64,000 nucleotides of DNA from Bin87 sp965220265 (lineage in GTDB: Bacteria; Chloroflexota; Dehalococcoidia; Lucifugimonadales; UBA3495). Each line of letters starts with the position of its first letter. Position 1 is the first letter of the stretch. The stretch lies in assembly GCA_965220265.1 (NCBI GenBank), contig CBDCPM010000004.1, positions 2,046,001 through 2,110,000 on the forward strand, in the 5' to 3' direction. A program made the position numbers and the translations under genes. The notes below the pieces were generated by a model. The model did no database searches. It saw only the letters and a program-made list of their open reading frames with translations, and was not told the origin of the DNA. This document shows positions 38,929 through 49,066 of the stretch, piece after piece.

Positions 38929-39204
38929 ATGGCGGAGATTGAATTCAGCGTATTGACCCGAGACTGTCTCCGAGGACGCCACGCCATTGGCTGGAGCCAT
39001 CGACGCGTATGAGATCCGGCGCAACTTCGCCAAGGCCACCATCAACTGGGGTTTCAGCACCCAGGACGCTCGCTCCAAACTGCATCGCCTCTATTTCTAC
39101 AATTTCTGGATTGATCCGGTACTAGTGTCCTGTATTCGTAGTTCGCCGGGTTACTTCGAGGCTTTCCGAGCGGATTGGAAAAGAGTTTTCTACTCGATAC
39201 TAAG

Positions 39205-40916
39205 CCCCAATCCACCGAAAGGATGAATGTGGCTGCGTGCTGAGGGGATGAGAAAGTGCTCCCGGCTTCGGGGATAATGGTTTTTGAAACAAGAAACCGA
39301 CCCGAAACGAGGAGCACCTGTTAGATGCTACCACTGGGCAGCCCCGACCGCATCCACGTCGCCTTCGATGATCACCGTCTGGTGGCCAATGCCGGACTGC
39401 TCCTGCCGGTCACCCTAGCCCACCATCTGGGTCTGGGTGAGCTGGTGGACCGCCACGTTGACCTGGGAGATGCGCCGGGTCGAGCCAACCCGGGGGACAA
39501 GCTGCTGACCCTGGTGGCGTCGGCGCTGGCCGGCGGCGATTGCATTGACGACGCCGACGTGTTGCGCACCGGCGGGACGGCCAGCGCCATCGGCTGCGTG
39601 GTCAAAGCGCCGTCCACCCTGGGGACCTTTCTACGCAGTTTCCGGTGGGGTCATGTTCGCCAGCTGGATCGGGTGAGCCGGGAGTTCCTGGCTCGGGCCT
39701 GGGCTGCCGGTGGAGGCCCGGGCGATGCGCCGTTGACCATCGACCTGGACTCCACCGTCTGCGGGACCTACGGACTGGGCAAGGAGGGCGCCCGTCGCCA
39801 TGGCTACACCGGCCAGCGGGGCTATCACCCGCTGCTGGCCGTGGCCGCGGACACCGGCGACGTGCTGATGGCGCGGCTGCGCCAGGGTCGGGCCAACACC
39901 GCGCGGGGCGCGGACCACTTCCTGCGGGAGACGGTGGGCCGGGTGCGCTACGCCGGAGCCACCGGACAACTCACCGTCCGCGCCGACCGCGGCTTCTACA
40001 CCCACGCCATGGTCGCCGTCTGCCGCAAGATGGACGTCCGCTACTCCATCACCATCCGCCAGCACCAAAGCCTGCGCAATCTCATCGAGGCCATACCCGA
40101 GACGGACTGGACGCCCATCCCTTACTGGATGGACGGCGGCGCCGACGTGGCCGAGACTGAATACACACCCTTCCAGCATGAGCCCGACGCCGCACCAACG
40201 CGGCTCATCGTCCGCAGAGTGCAGCCCGCGCCCGGTTCCCAACTGGCGCTGCTTACCGACTACAGCTATCACGCCTGCATCACCGACCGGGAGGGCGACA
40301 CTCTGGAACTGGAGGCCGACCACCGCCGCCATGCCGAGATCGAGAACGCCATCCGCGACCTGAAGTACGGCGTGGGCCTCAATCATCTTCCCTCGGGACG
40401 CTTCCCCGCCAACGCCGCCTGGCTGGCGGTGCAGGTCATGGCCCACAATCTGGCTCGCTGGACGGCGCGCATCGGCCTGGGCGAGCTGGTGGTTACCACC
40501 AAGACCCTGCGGCGACGCTTCTTCTCCCTGGCCGGACGCATCACCCGCAAGGCCCGTCGCCTCACCCTGCACCTTCCCAAGGGCTGGCCCTGGGAGAACC
40601 AGTTCAGTCGCGCCCTGGAGCGATTGCGAGCCCTGCCGCTCCCTTCCTGACGCCGCCTTCGGCGTCCGACCCTTCAACCAGACCGTCCAACCGCCTGGCC
40701 GTCCCGCGTCAGGCTGAGCACCGCGTGTCTCCAGCTGCCATCTGCCCGACGATCTCGCCCTCCGCGGCCACTCGCGAGCCGTCAGCATCCCCCTGGCATA
40801 GCTGTCTCTACCCTCACCCGCTCGAATCCGGCGGCGTCAGGGCACTGCTGTCCCATCACCCACACTTCTCTTCCCTTGCGTAGCCAGCCCCCACGCATCC
40901 CTTCGGTGGATTCGGG
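39205..40916 (+). mobile_element. IS1380-family element, copy 2
   Basis: 1,712 bp, ends CCCCAATCCACCGAAAGG and CCTTCGGTGGATTCGGG-type, flanked by CTAAG at 39200-39204 and 40917-40921. Confidence 0.92.
39325..40650 (+). CDS. IS1380-family transposase, copy 2
   Basis: 441 residues, intact: LTIDLDSTVCGTYG, VRADRGFYTHAM and HAEIENAIRDLKYGVG carry the DDE residues. GAGGAGC lies 11 nt before the ATG. The middle acid's usual ADSGFY is ADRGFY here (Ser to Arg next to the Asp), which copy 1 does not show. Confidence 0.92.
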   Translation: MLPLGSPDRIHVAFDDHRLVANAGLLLPVTLAHHLGLGELVDRHVDLGDAPGRANPGDKLLTLVASALAGGDCIDDADVLRTGGTASAIGCVVKAPSTLGTFLRSFRWGHVRQLDRVSREFLARAWAAGGGPGDAPLTIDLDSTVCGTYGLGKEGARRHGYTGQRGYHPLLAVAADTGDVLMARLRQGRANTARGADHFLRETVGRVRYAGATGQLTVRADRGFYTHAMVAVCRKMDVRYSITIRQHQSLRNLIEAIPETDWTPIPYWMDGGADVAETEYTPFQHEPDAAPTRLIVRRVQPAPGSQLALLTDYSYHACITDREGDTLELEADHRRHAEIENAIRDLKYGVGLNHLPSGRFPANAAWLAVQVMAHNLARWTARIGLGELVVTTKTLRRRFFSLAGRITRKARRLTLHLPKGWPWENQFSRALERLRALPLPS

Positions 40917-40983
40917 CTAAGCAGCGCAAAGCCGGCAGTCGGCACTTTATATCCGGCGAACTACGAATACACCACACTAATAC

Positions 40984-42102
40984 TCAGTCAATCTTGGAAA
41001 GGCAGGGGTAAAAGCGATGGAGTTTGGTTCGAGCGTCGTCGGTGCTGAACCGCCAGTTGATGGCAATGCCGGCGGCGTTGCGTTGGGTCTCATAGGCCGT
41101 GATTTGACGCTGCAGGGCGTCGGCGTCGGGGTTTCTCCCCTTGAGACAGGCTCGGCTCAACGCGCTGAATTCGATCTCGGCCATATTCAGCCAACTGGCG
41201 TGTTTGAGCGTGTGGTGAAACTCCAGGCGCTTGACGATGCGCCGGGCCTCAGCCGCGGGAAAAGTCTCGTAAAGGGAGGCCCTGCGGTGGGTGTTCAGAT
41301 TGTCGAGAACCACGCGAACCACTGGGGCGTCAGGGTAGGCCACGTCCACCAGCCCTTGCATCTGGTGGGCGAAGTCCGCCCTGGTGCGGCGTTCCGTGAT
41401 GGCCACGTGGCGCCAGCCGGCCCGGGGTTCACAAGTCAGGAAGAGATTGCGGGTACCGCCGCGGCGATACTCGTAGTCCTGGCGTCGGGGTCGTCCCGGC
41501 TGGGGAGGCAAAGGTTCCCTGACCTCACCCAGCAACTGGGTGGAGGTCTCGTCGAAGCACACCACCGGACGGTTGGGGGCGTAGGGTTCGGCATACAGGT
41601 CCAGCACGTCCTCCATCGCCGCCACAAACTCCCCGTTCATCTTGGGGATGCACCGCTGCTGCTTGCGCCAGGGTTTGAGGACGTTTTTTAGCCGGAGCCT
41701 TACCGTCTCGTGGGTTAGCGACGACACCAACCCCAATTCCACCACCTGGTTCGCCAGCAATCGCAGCGTCCAGTGGTCATGGCCTTCGGGCGGATCGCTG
41801 CACGTCCGGGCAATCAGAGCCGGCCCCGTACTGGATTCGGGGTGGGCCTCGCCCCGATCATCCAGCTTGCGATACCGATTGGCTTGGGGATGATCGTGCA
41901 GCATGCCCTCCAATCCCTCCTCGGCGTACCGCCGTTTGGTGCGGAACACGGTCCGCGGCGAGGTGTCCAGCGCCGCCGCCACTTGGGACGCGCTCCAGCC
42001 ATCGTCAGTCTTGAGCAGGATGCGCGCCCGATTGATGACCCGCGCCCAGCGCTGGCCACTCCGGATCAACTGCTCCAGTTGGCTTCGATCTTCCTCCGGC
42101 AA
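40984..42102 (-). CDS. IS630 transposase d, single open frame
   Basis: 372 residues in one frame, the only IS630 copy here that needs no frameshift: it has A6 (CTA AAA AAC GTC) where others have A7. VVCFDETS, VVLDNLNTH and SWLNMAEIEFSAL are intact. An eight-residue in-frame insertion (PESSTGPA) lies between the HTH and catalytic parts. The normal ATG (as in copy e) is changed to CTG, so translation would need the TTG at 42102 nine codons in. Possibly functional, with a weakened start. Confidence 0.85.
   Translation of the reverse strand: MPEEDRSQLEQLIRSGQRWARVINRARILLKTDDGWSASQVAAALDTSPRTVFRTKRRYAEEGLEGMLHDHPQANRYRKLDDRGEAHPESSTGPALIARTCSDPPEGHDHWTLRLLANQVVELGLVSSLTHETVRLRLKNVLKPWRKQQRCIPKMNGEFVAAMEDVLDLYAEPYAPNRPVVCFDETSTQLLGEVREPLPPQPGRPRRQDYEYRRGGTRNLFLTCEPRAGWRHVAITERRTRADFAHQMQGLVDVAYPDAPVVRVVLDNLNTHRRASLYETFPAAEARRIVKRLEFHHTLKHASWLNMAEIEFSALSRACLKGRNPDADALQRQITAYETQRNAAGIAINWRFSTDDARTKLHRFYPCLSKID
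41818..41841 (-). repeat. 24-nt insertion B, site 3
   Basis: On the coding strand CCCCGAATCCAGTACGGGGC core, same orientation relative to the transposase as sites 1 and 2. Confidence 0.83.
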
Positions 42103-42209
42103 CCGTACCGCATATTTCTCTGCAACCAGGGATGCTGCACCTCCCGCACCGTTGTTTGATCATCAGCATAGCAACCATAGCCCTTGTCGCGCTTTATCTG
42201 CCTATTCAG

Positions 42210-42323
42210 GTAACTGTTCACGTTTGAGGGGCCGCAGGCGGTCTGCGACGGACAATTTGTGCTGGAGTGACCTCACGGAACAGGCAAAAACCGCTGCGGA
42301 TCCCCTCAAGTCTGAACAGTTAC
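42210..42323 (+). mobile_element. MITE-1, copy 3
   Basis: 114 bp, flanked by CTATTCAG at 42202-42209 and 42324-42331. A few substitutions against copy 1. Confidence 0.93.
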
Positions 42324-42348
42324 CTATTCAGATGTGCCTAACTACTAG

Positions 42349-43158
42349 GTAGTGTTGACATTTGGACTGCGGTACAATTGCCCCATGGCGAGTATAACCA
42401 TACCTTCAGACCAATGGGCGAAGATTTTGCAATTCCTGCGGGATTGCCCTGACGTGTACGTTGGCGACGCGGCGGAATGCCAGCGGTTTGTCGAGGGCGT
42501 GCTGTGGATGGATCGCTCCGGAGCGCAGTGGCGACTGCTGCCGGCCGAGTATGGCAACTGGAACACCATCTACAAACGGTTCGCCCGGTGGTGCGACCGT
42601 GGCGTCTGGGAGCGAATGCACCAGCATTTCAGTACGGAACCGGACCTGGAATATCTGGTCATCGACAGTACGGTGGTTCGAGCGCACCAGTGCGCTGGGG
42701 GAGCCCCGGCAAAAAGGGGGGCAATCAGCGCAAGCCCTGGGCCGCAGTCGCGGCGGGTTCAGCACGAAGGTTCCCGGGAGCGTGGACGCTCTGGGCAACC
42801 CCCTGCGGTTCACGTTGACGCCGGGACAGCAGCATGACATCACCCAGGCGGAAACCCTGCTCACCGGCTACCGGAGCGAGTACGTAATCGCGGACAAAGG
42901 ATATGACGCGCAGGACTTCGTCGACCATTTGGCAGAAGAGGGCATGGTGGCAGTGATCCCCCCACGGTCCAACCGCAAAGTGCCACGGGATTACGATAGA
43001 CCCTTATACCGAGAACGCCACGTGGTAGAGTGTTTCATCGGCAAGATCAAGCACTACCGCCGGGTATTTTCCAGGTTTGACAAATTGGCCAGCCGATACC
43101 TTGGCTTTCTGCAATTCGCTGCCGCCCTCATCTGGCTACGATGAAATGTCAACACTGC
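42349..43158 (+). mobile_element. IS5-family element B, copy 2
   Basis: 810 bp; left end GTAGTGTTGACATTT, right end AAATGTCAACACTGC; CTAG on both sides. Confidence 0.93.
42385..43144 (+). CDS. IS5-B2 transposase, two overlapping frames
   Basis: Same two-frame layout and A5G6 run as copy 1, with only a few substitutions (WERMHQHF in place of WERLHQHF). No disabling change seen. Confidence 0.87.
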
Positions 43159-43174
43159 CTAGTACTCAGTCAAT

Positions 43175-44409
43175 GTTGGAAAGGCAGGGGTAGAAGCGAT
43201 GGAGTTTGGTTCTGGCGTTGTTGGTGCCGAACCGCCAGTTGATGGTGAGCCCGCTGCGTTGCGCCTGGTCTGGTAAGCCGCGATGGCACGTTGCAGGGCA
43301 TCGGCGTCGGGGTTTCTGCCTTTGAGACAGGCCCGGCCCAAGGCGCTGAATTCAATCTCCTCCATGTTCAGCCAACTGGCGTGTTTAGGGGTGTGGTGAA
43401 ACTCCAGGCGTTTCACGATGCGGCGAGCCTCGGCGGGAGAGAAGGTCTCGTACAGGGAGGTCATGCGGTGGGTGTTGAGGTTATCCAGGACCACGCGGAT
43501 TACTGGGGCATGGGGGTAGGCTGTTTCCACCAGCCAGCGCATCTGGTGGGCGAAGTCCGGCATGGTGCGTCGTTCGGTGATGGCCACGTGCCGCCAGCCA
43601 GCCCGGGGTTCGCAGAATAGGAAGAGGTTGCGGGGCCGCCGCGCCGGTACTCGTAGTCCTGGCGTCGGGGTCGTCCCGGCTGGGCGGGCAGCGGTTCTCG
43701 CACTTCGGCCAGCAGTTGGGTGGAGGTTTCATCGAAGCACACCACCGGACGGTTGAGGTCGTAGGGCTCGGCGTACAGGTCCAGCACGTCCTCCATGGCC
43801 GCCACGAACTCTCCGTTCATCTGGGAGATGCACCACTGGCGTTTTTGCCAAGGCTTGAGGGTGTTTTTTTGAGCCGCAGTCTGACCGTCTCGTGGGTTAG
43901 GGACGACGCCAGACCCAACTCCACCACCTTGTCCGCCAGCAACCGCAGGGTCCAGTGGTCATGGCCTTCGGGAGGGTCGCTGCACGCCAGGGCGATCAGG
44001 TGGGCTTCGCCCCGATCATCCAGCTTGCGATACCGGTTGGCTTGGGGACGGTCGTGGAGCACGCCGTCCAATCCCGCCTCGGCATACCGCCGTTTGGTAC
44101 GGAACACCGTGCGCGGCGATGTATCCAGAGCCGCTGCCACCTGGGACGCACTCCAACCCTCAGCGGTCTTGAGCAGGATACGAGCTCGATTGATGTAACT
44201 GTTCAGACTTGATGGGATCCGAAGCGATTTTTGCCTGTTCCGTGAGGTCACTCCAGCACAAATTGTCCGTCGCAGAACGCCTGAGGCCCCTCAAACGTGA
44301 ACAGTTACCGATTGATGACCCGAGCCGAGTGCTGGCCCCTACGGATCACCCGTTCCAGCTCAGACCGATCCTCCTTCGACAACTGTACCGCAAATTTCTC
44401 CTGAGCCAT
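43175..44409 (-). pseudogene. IS630 transposase e, broken
   Basis: ATG 44409 starts MAQEKFAVQLSKEDRSELER; the MITE follows at VIN-R. After it the HTH half continues (ARILLKTAEGWSASQVAAAL) to an A7 run near 43862. The catalytic half has a further shift near 43640 (GGGGCCGCCGCGCC). Close relative of element d. Confidence 0.85.
44195..44308 (-). mobile_element. MITE-1, copy 4
   Basis: 114 bp in the opposite orientation to the other three, flanked by CGATTGAT at 44187-44194 and 44309-44316. Confidence 0.93.
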
Positions 44410-44505
44410 GGATGCTTCACCTCCCGTACCACTGTTTGATCACAAGCCTAGCAACCACAGTCCATTTCAGCCTTTATCTGACGATACAAGTTTGACTGAG
44501 TACTA

Positions 44506-44641
44506 GTGTCCTGTATTCGTAGTTCGTCGTATTACTCTGAGGCATTCTACCAAGACAGGAAAACGGTTTTCTTCTTGGAGCGGAGTGGCACAAAGGCACA
44601 AGTCAGCACTTTATTTCCGACGAACTACGGATACACCACAC
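44506..44641 (+). mobile_element. MITE-2, complete copy
   Basis: 136 bp, TA on both sides. No ORF. Terminal repeats about 20 bp with one or two mismatches. Confidence 0.85.
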
Positions 44642-44646
44642 TAGTA

Positions 44647-45869
44647 CTGTTTCAATCTGATCTTGTCGGATAGATATATTGGAGCTTACGGCGAGCATCT
44701 TGGGTGGTAAACCGCCAGTCTATGGCTGATTTTGCTGCGTTGCGCTCGCGTTCGAGCGCCGCAACCTCTCGCCGCAGCTCCGCCTCATCGCTGATACGGC
44801 GGTTCAGACATCCCCTGCTGAAGACGCTCAACTCGATCTCAGCCATGTTCAGCCAACTGCCGTGCGTAGGAGTGTAATGAAACTCGAGGCGTTGGGCGAT
44901 GCGCCGAGCTTCGGATGGCTCAAATGCTGCGTAGAGCGCGCCGAGCTTGTGGGTGTTGAGGTTGTCCAGTACCAGCCGGACCACCTCGGCATCAGGGTAG
45001 GCCTCGTCCACCAGCCACCGCATCTGGTGCGCGAAGTCCACGGCAGTGCGGCGCTCGGTCACCTCCACAGGTCTCCAGCCACCCCTCGGCTCACAGATCA
45101 TGAACAGGTTCCGTGTCCCGTTGCGCTGGTACTCGGTGTCATAGCGTGCCACCCGTCCCGGGGCAGCCTCCAGGGGCGGACGCACCTCCCCAGTCAATTG
45201 CCGGGAGGTCTCGTCTGCCGGGAGGTCTCGTCGAAACACACTACCGGACGCTCCGGATGGTACGCCTGTTGGTACAGGTCCAGCACGTCCTCCATCCGCG
45301 CCACGAACTCCCCGCTCACCTTGGGGATACACCACTCCTGCTTCTGCCACGGCTTGAGTGCGTTTTTTTGAGCATCTGGCGCACCGTCTCCAGGGAGATG
45401 CTATCGGCAAACTCCAACTCCACCACCTACCTGGTCGGCCAACAACTGGAGTGTCCAGTGCGTGTGCCCTTCGGGCGCGGCGCGGCACGCAATGGCGATC
45501 AGGTGCGCTTCCTGCTTGCCGTCCAGCTTGCGCTCCTGGCCCGGCCGCGGTCGGTCATTGATGGCGGCCTCAAGTCCTTCCTCCACCTACCGCTTCCGCG
45601 CTCTGGCGACCGTGGCCGCGTTGACCAACAGCACATCGGCTATCTCACGGTCCCGAAGCCCCGGGTCAGCCTTGAGCAGCGACAGCGCCCGCTTCACGGT
45701 GCGCACTGACGCCTTGCCTCGCTGGGACACCTCATTGAGACCGGTCCGTTCGGACTCGGTCAACTCTACTTTATACTTGATGGCAGCCATGGCTGGGCAC
45801 TTCCTCACACAAAGATCATGCCCAAGTATGGCTGCTTTCTTATATTCTTACAAATCTACCTGGCAACGG
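44647..45869 (-). mobile_element. IS630-family element f
   Basis: About 1.22 kb between CTAGTA and TACTAG. Same subfamily as element a. Confidence 0.8.
44652..45790 (-). pseudogene. IS630 transposase f, broken
   Basis: MAAIKYKVELTESERTGLNE begins at 45790. Damage: an in-frame TAG after RARKR, a 4-bp AGGT duplication near 45428, a 17-bp tandem duplication near 45200-45233, and the A7 frame switch near 45362. The catalytic motifs LVLDNLNTH and SWLNMAEIELSVF remain. Confidence 0.87.
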
Positions 45870-45992
45870 TACTAGTAACCGTTGACATGAGCTGCGATGT
45901 ATAGCTGGGGGTGGTTTTTCAGGGTGATTGGGCCGGCGATTTTCGCGGGCATTCGTCCACTCTGGGAGCGTGGTAAAGCGACACATATCAGG
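45870..45992. other. Spacer
   Basis: Nothing recognised. Confidence 0.4.
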
Positions 45993-46247
45993 TTAAAGGT
46001 CAATCACCTCCGGTGGCGCCCAGAAGGGCGCGGTGTGGTGAGAGTCGTTGGCGACAACTGGTGCCCTCGATGACGATCTGGTAGCTGGCGTTGGCTCCAG
46101 CCGTCTGCCCAGCTCGACGCGCATGGTTTCTTGGTCTGCGCCGTAGGTGAGGGCGAGCCGCCCGCCGCTGTTCGGGAGGACTACGTTTTCAGTGGCCTGC
46201 AGCGTGGGGCGGACGTGTTGCCCATCCGCGATACCCGACCCCTCCAA
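45993..46247 (-). pseudogene. Fragment of an unknown secreted-type protein
   Basis: 84 residues ending APVVANDSHHTAPFWAPPEVIDL. An alternative frame reads ASYQIVIEGTSC across the middle, so at least one shift is likely. Not recognised. Confidence 0.4.
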
Positions 46248-46393
46248 CTTTCAGGTGGCTGGTTACTCAGTTTCGCAAACGGCGCCTAACAGCTGATGGT
46301 CGCCGGCCCTGATTGCGACGGTGTCAGGTTTGTTGGCCTCCTGGTCGGCAAATGGTGCACATGCGCTGGCAACGGGACATCGACCTAAAGTGA

Positions 46394-46768
46394 TTATCTT
46401 TCGCACACGACGCCGTCCCCGTCTCCGTCTCCGTCTCTCGCACTGGGCGCCATCCATGCTGGGAAACCACGCCCATTTCCTTGGCTCCCCTGAACTCGCG
46501 TTTCTCCAGCCGCCTGTGCCGCGTCGCATGAGCTGTACTTGATGGTCGTTGTTGTTGCGGTCGGACGGGGTACTGGCGTGCTTGTGGCGCGGTGCACGCC
46601 GGGGATGCTGCCGTGGGAAACCCATAGGCTGGGCGGTTCGTCGCAGGTGCGAAGCATCTGCACGAGAGCGTCATGTTCTGCCTGGGTGACGGTGAGTTCC
46701 CAGGTGTTCTTGATGGTGATCCAGTCGACGGCGTCTGGCACCAGTAGGTTCGGTCTTCTGGTTTCCAT
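46394..46768 (-). CDS. Excalibur calcium-binding domain protein
   Basis: 124 residues. The C-terminus has the excalibur pattern YSSCDAAQAAGETRV ... DGDGDGDGVVCE (paired Cys and an EF-hand-like DxDxDG loop). The middle is Thr/Pro-rich (TSTPVPRPTATTTT), a linker typical of surface proteins. No signal peptide is seen at METRRPNLL, and IS5-A2 starts 26 bp upstream, so the original N-terminus may be lost. Usually found in secreted or wall proteins. Confidence 0.7.
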   Translation of the reverse strand: METRRPNLLVPDAVDWITIKNTWELTVTQAEHDALVQMLRTCDEPPSLWVSHGSIPGVHRATSTPVPRPTATTTTIKYSSCDAAQAAGETRVQGSQGNGRGFPAWMAPSARDGDGDGDGVVCER

Positions 46769-46793
46769 CGGTCTGGTCCTCGTGCGCCCTTAG

Positions 46794-47653
46794 AACCTGT
46801 CTACGATCTCTGAAATAGGTTAAGTTGAGACTATTATCAGGGGAGGGGTAATCATGTCTCATTCCTATCCCAGCGACATCAGCCCGGAGCAATTCGCCCG
46901 TATTCTGCCGACGTTGGAGTCGGCTCGCCGCCGGACCAAGCCCCGCACCGTGGACTTGTATGACGTTTTCTGCGGCGTGCTGTACCTCTTGAAAAGCGGG
47001 TGCCAGTGGCGAATGCTGCCCGCGGACTTCCCCAATTGGCGCACTTGCTACCAGTATTTCCGGCAATGGAGCGAGCAGCCTGGCCCGGCGAAAGAATCCA
47101 TTCTGGAGCAAGTCCTAAAAAAAATCGGTTGGCGCGGTCCGGCAAAGCAATGGACGGAAAGAGCCGACCAGCTTCTGCATCGTGGACTCCCAGAGCGTCA
47201 AGAACACGGACAGTGCCGATAGCAAGGGCTATGACGCGGGCAAGAAGGTGTCCGGAATCAAGCGTCACATCGCGGTGGACACGCAAGGATTGCCCCATGC
47301 GATACATGTGACTACCGCCAATGTTACCGACCGGGCTGGGGCTTTGGCGATGTTTGACGAAAACCGGGCCGACCTCAGCCAGGTCCAGAAGGTGCTGGTG
47401 GACGGGGGTTACACCGGGAAGCCCTTTGCCGCTGCGGTGCAAAGCCTGTTGGGAGCCGCAGTGGAAGTCGTGAAACGCCACGAACTGCACACCTTCGTGG
47501 TGCTTCCAAAGCGATGGGTGGTGGAGCGATCTTTCGCCTGGCTGGAAAAGTGCCGCCGACTCTGGAAGAACTGTGAAAGGAAGCTCAATACCAGCCTGCA
47601 AATGGCGGTGCTTGCCTTCATGGTGCTAATCCTCAAAAGATCGTAGACAGGCT
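46794..47653 (+). mobile_element. IS5-family element A, copy 2
   Basis: 860 bp, almost identical to copy 1. Left flank CTTAG, right flank CTGAG: no matching target duplication. Confidence 0.92.
46854..47646 (+). CDS. IS5-A2 transposase, two frames at an A8 run
   Basis: Differs from copy 1 by a few codons (SPEQ for SRKQ; IKRHIAVD for IKRHISVD). Same A8 frame switch. Confidence 0.85.
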
Positions 47654-48128
47654 CTGAGAGAAACGGTGGGACGGGTGCGCTACGCTGGGGCCGCCGGACC
47701 ACTCACCGTGCGGGCCGACAGCGGCTTCTACACCCACGCCATCGTCGCCGTCTGCCGCAAGATGGATGTGCGCTTCTCCATCACGTCCGCCAGCACGCCC
47801 GGTTGCGCAACATCATCGAGGCCATACCCGAGACTGACTGGACACCCATACCCTACTGGATGGACGGCACCGCCGACGTGGCTGAAACCACCTACACGCC
47901 CTTCCAGAGTGAGCCCGACGCCACACCGGTGCGCCTCATCGTCTCCTGCCGCCATCCGCCCTGCTGATCTCGCCCTCCTACACCACCTGGGGCGGTCAAC
48001 ATTCCTTCGGCGTGGCCGTCACACTCCGCATCGTCCATTTCTATCGGCATCAGGGCCTCGCAAGCCCTTTCCCTAGCCCCTCATCCCTCGTCTGACCGGC
48101 ACCGCTGGATCCCTTCGGTGGATGCGGG
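47654..48128 (+). pseudogene. IS1380 remnant (copy 3), 5' half missing
   Basis: Starts at LRETVGRVRYAGAAGPLTVRADSGFYTH and decays after a shift near 47790; coding match ends near 47965. The outer end GGATGCGGG-type repeat closes at 48128 inside an IS3 orfB. Confidence 0.85.
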
Positions 48129-48453
48129 CACAGGATCCATCGTTCAGCCATAGCTGACCTCGTTTGGGCTGCTTGGCCGGCACCTTTGGCCTCTCCCGCC
48201 GCCAGATCCGCTCTACCCGCTTGTGGTTCACATCCCATCCGGCACGCCTCAGCAGGGCGGTGATCCGCCGGTAACCGTACCGACCGAACCGGCTGGCCAG
48301 CCCCACAATGTCGTTGGTCAGAGCCTGCTCGTCGTCCCGAACCAACGGCTCATGGCGCTGGGTCGAGCGGGGCTGCTCCAACACCCGGCAAGCCCGACGC
48401 TCTGATACTCTCAGAACCGACCTGACGTGTCCACACGCACTCGGCGGCGAGCG
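48129..48453 (-). pseudogene. IS3 orfB fragment
   Basis: SERRACRVLEQPRSTQRHEP, RFGRYGYRRITALLRRAGW and VERIWRRERPKVPAKQPKRG are the IS3 (IS407-like) orfB N-terminus. The DDE core is absent; the frame stops matching at WLNDGSC. Confidence 0.85.
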
Positions 48454-48457
48454 GGGC

Positions 48458-48736
48458 TCAGAAGTTTCCCTCAGCTGCCTCCTTGAGTATCTGGTTGTCC
48501 AAGGTGAGTTCTGCCACCGCCCGCTTGAGCCGGCTGTTCTCGGTCTCTAACTGCTTTAGGCGCCGGGCCTGGCCCACCCGGAGGCCACCATACTCGGCCC
48601 GCCAGCGGTAGAAGGTCTGCCCGGATACCCCGATGCGACGGGCGGCTTCTACAACCGTGCTACCCGACGCGATGATCACCTCCGCTTCGCTAAGCTTGTT
48701 GATGATCTCCTCGGCCGTGTGCTTCCTCTTCGGCAT
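48458..48736 (-). CDS. IS3 orfA (HTH protein)
   Basis: 92 residues: MPKRKHTAEEIINKLSEAEV, GVSGQTFYRWRAEYGG (HTH), and a leucine-zipper end (KQLETENSRLKRAVAELTLD). Intact, but without orfB it cannot transpose the element. Confidence 0.9.
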   Translation of the reverse strand: MPKRKHTAEEIINKLSEAEVIIASGSTVVEAARRIGVSGQTFYRWRAEYGGLRVGQARRLKQLETENSRLKRAVAELTLDNQILKEAAEGNF

Positions 48737-48801
48737 GTCTTGTCCCCCATGTTGTCTGGGACCCTAATATTGATCCCGGATCGGTTTTCGGGGGTCAGGT
48801 C

Positions 48802-49066
48802 ACCCTACGCCCATACAGTCAAAGCAGGAGATTCGTTGGCCCGGGTGTCGGTGGGACAAATATGAACTCCCTGGATGTGCAACAAAATGAGGCGACCCTT
48901 CACCACGCCAACTGAAACGCTCTCGCCATTCCCCTGGGACTTGCTCGCAGCCGCTCCAGGCCGTAGAGTATGGGCGCCGTCAACTCTACCCACTGAGAAC
49001 GCTGCCCCATACCCTCATGCCGGGCGGGGAGCGGCGGGCGGGATCCGTCTCCAAAGGGAGGTCCAG
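48802..49066. other. Upstream region of the FMN dehydrogenase
   Basis: Open in the gene's frame from 48875, but the GGGAGG before ATG 49067 marks the start. No operator recognised. Confidence 0.4.

Larger units (their letters stand above)
37907..39112 (+). pseudogene. IS630 transposase c, broken
   Basis: Begins MSGKRYPVRLTEEEREQLNR; a one-base loss at TTACAGTGCTGG ends the HTH half. Catalytic pieces CFDET-like, VVLD-x-MASLYET and MAEIEFS are in different frames. A 23-nt insertion lies before the MAEIEF motif and 24-25-nt insertions lie before the MEDVL motif and inside the VLDNLNTHR motif. Not functional. Confidence 0.87.
37811..39122 (+). mobile_element. IS630-family element c, decayed
   Basis: From about TTGGTTCAAATGAG to TTGATCCGGTA next to CTAG. 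Contains two B-type and one A-type short insertions. Confidence 0.78.
39125..40977 (+). mobile_element. MITE-2 copy, split by IS1380 copy 2
   Basis: Outer ends GTGTCCTGTATTCGTAGTTCG-like and CGAACTACGAATACACCACAC-like next to TA. Parts 39125-39204 and 40917-40977 together equal the 136-bp element at 44.5 kb plus the IS1380 target duplication. Confidence 0.85.
40980..42344 (-). mobile_element. IS630-family element d, carrying MITE-1
   Basis: Begins TACTCAGTCAATCTTGG and ends near the CTAG before IS5-B2. MITE-1 copy 3 lies in its upstream non-coding part. Confidence 0.8.
43163..44502 (-). mobile_element. IS630-family element e, split by MITE-1
   Basis: Ends TACTCAGTCAATGTTGG and TTTGACTGAGTA. 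MITE-1 copy 4 interrupts the transposase gene. Confidence 0.82.
48129..48801 (-). mobile_element. IS3-family element, 3' part missing
   Basis: Outer end GTCAGGTCA near 48800; the rest is lost where IS1380 copy 3 joins. Confidence 0.8.

Noticed and set aside
39631..40788. 385-aa minus-strand frame
   Set aside because: Antisense to IS1380 copy 2.
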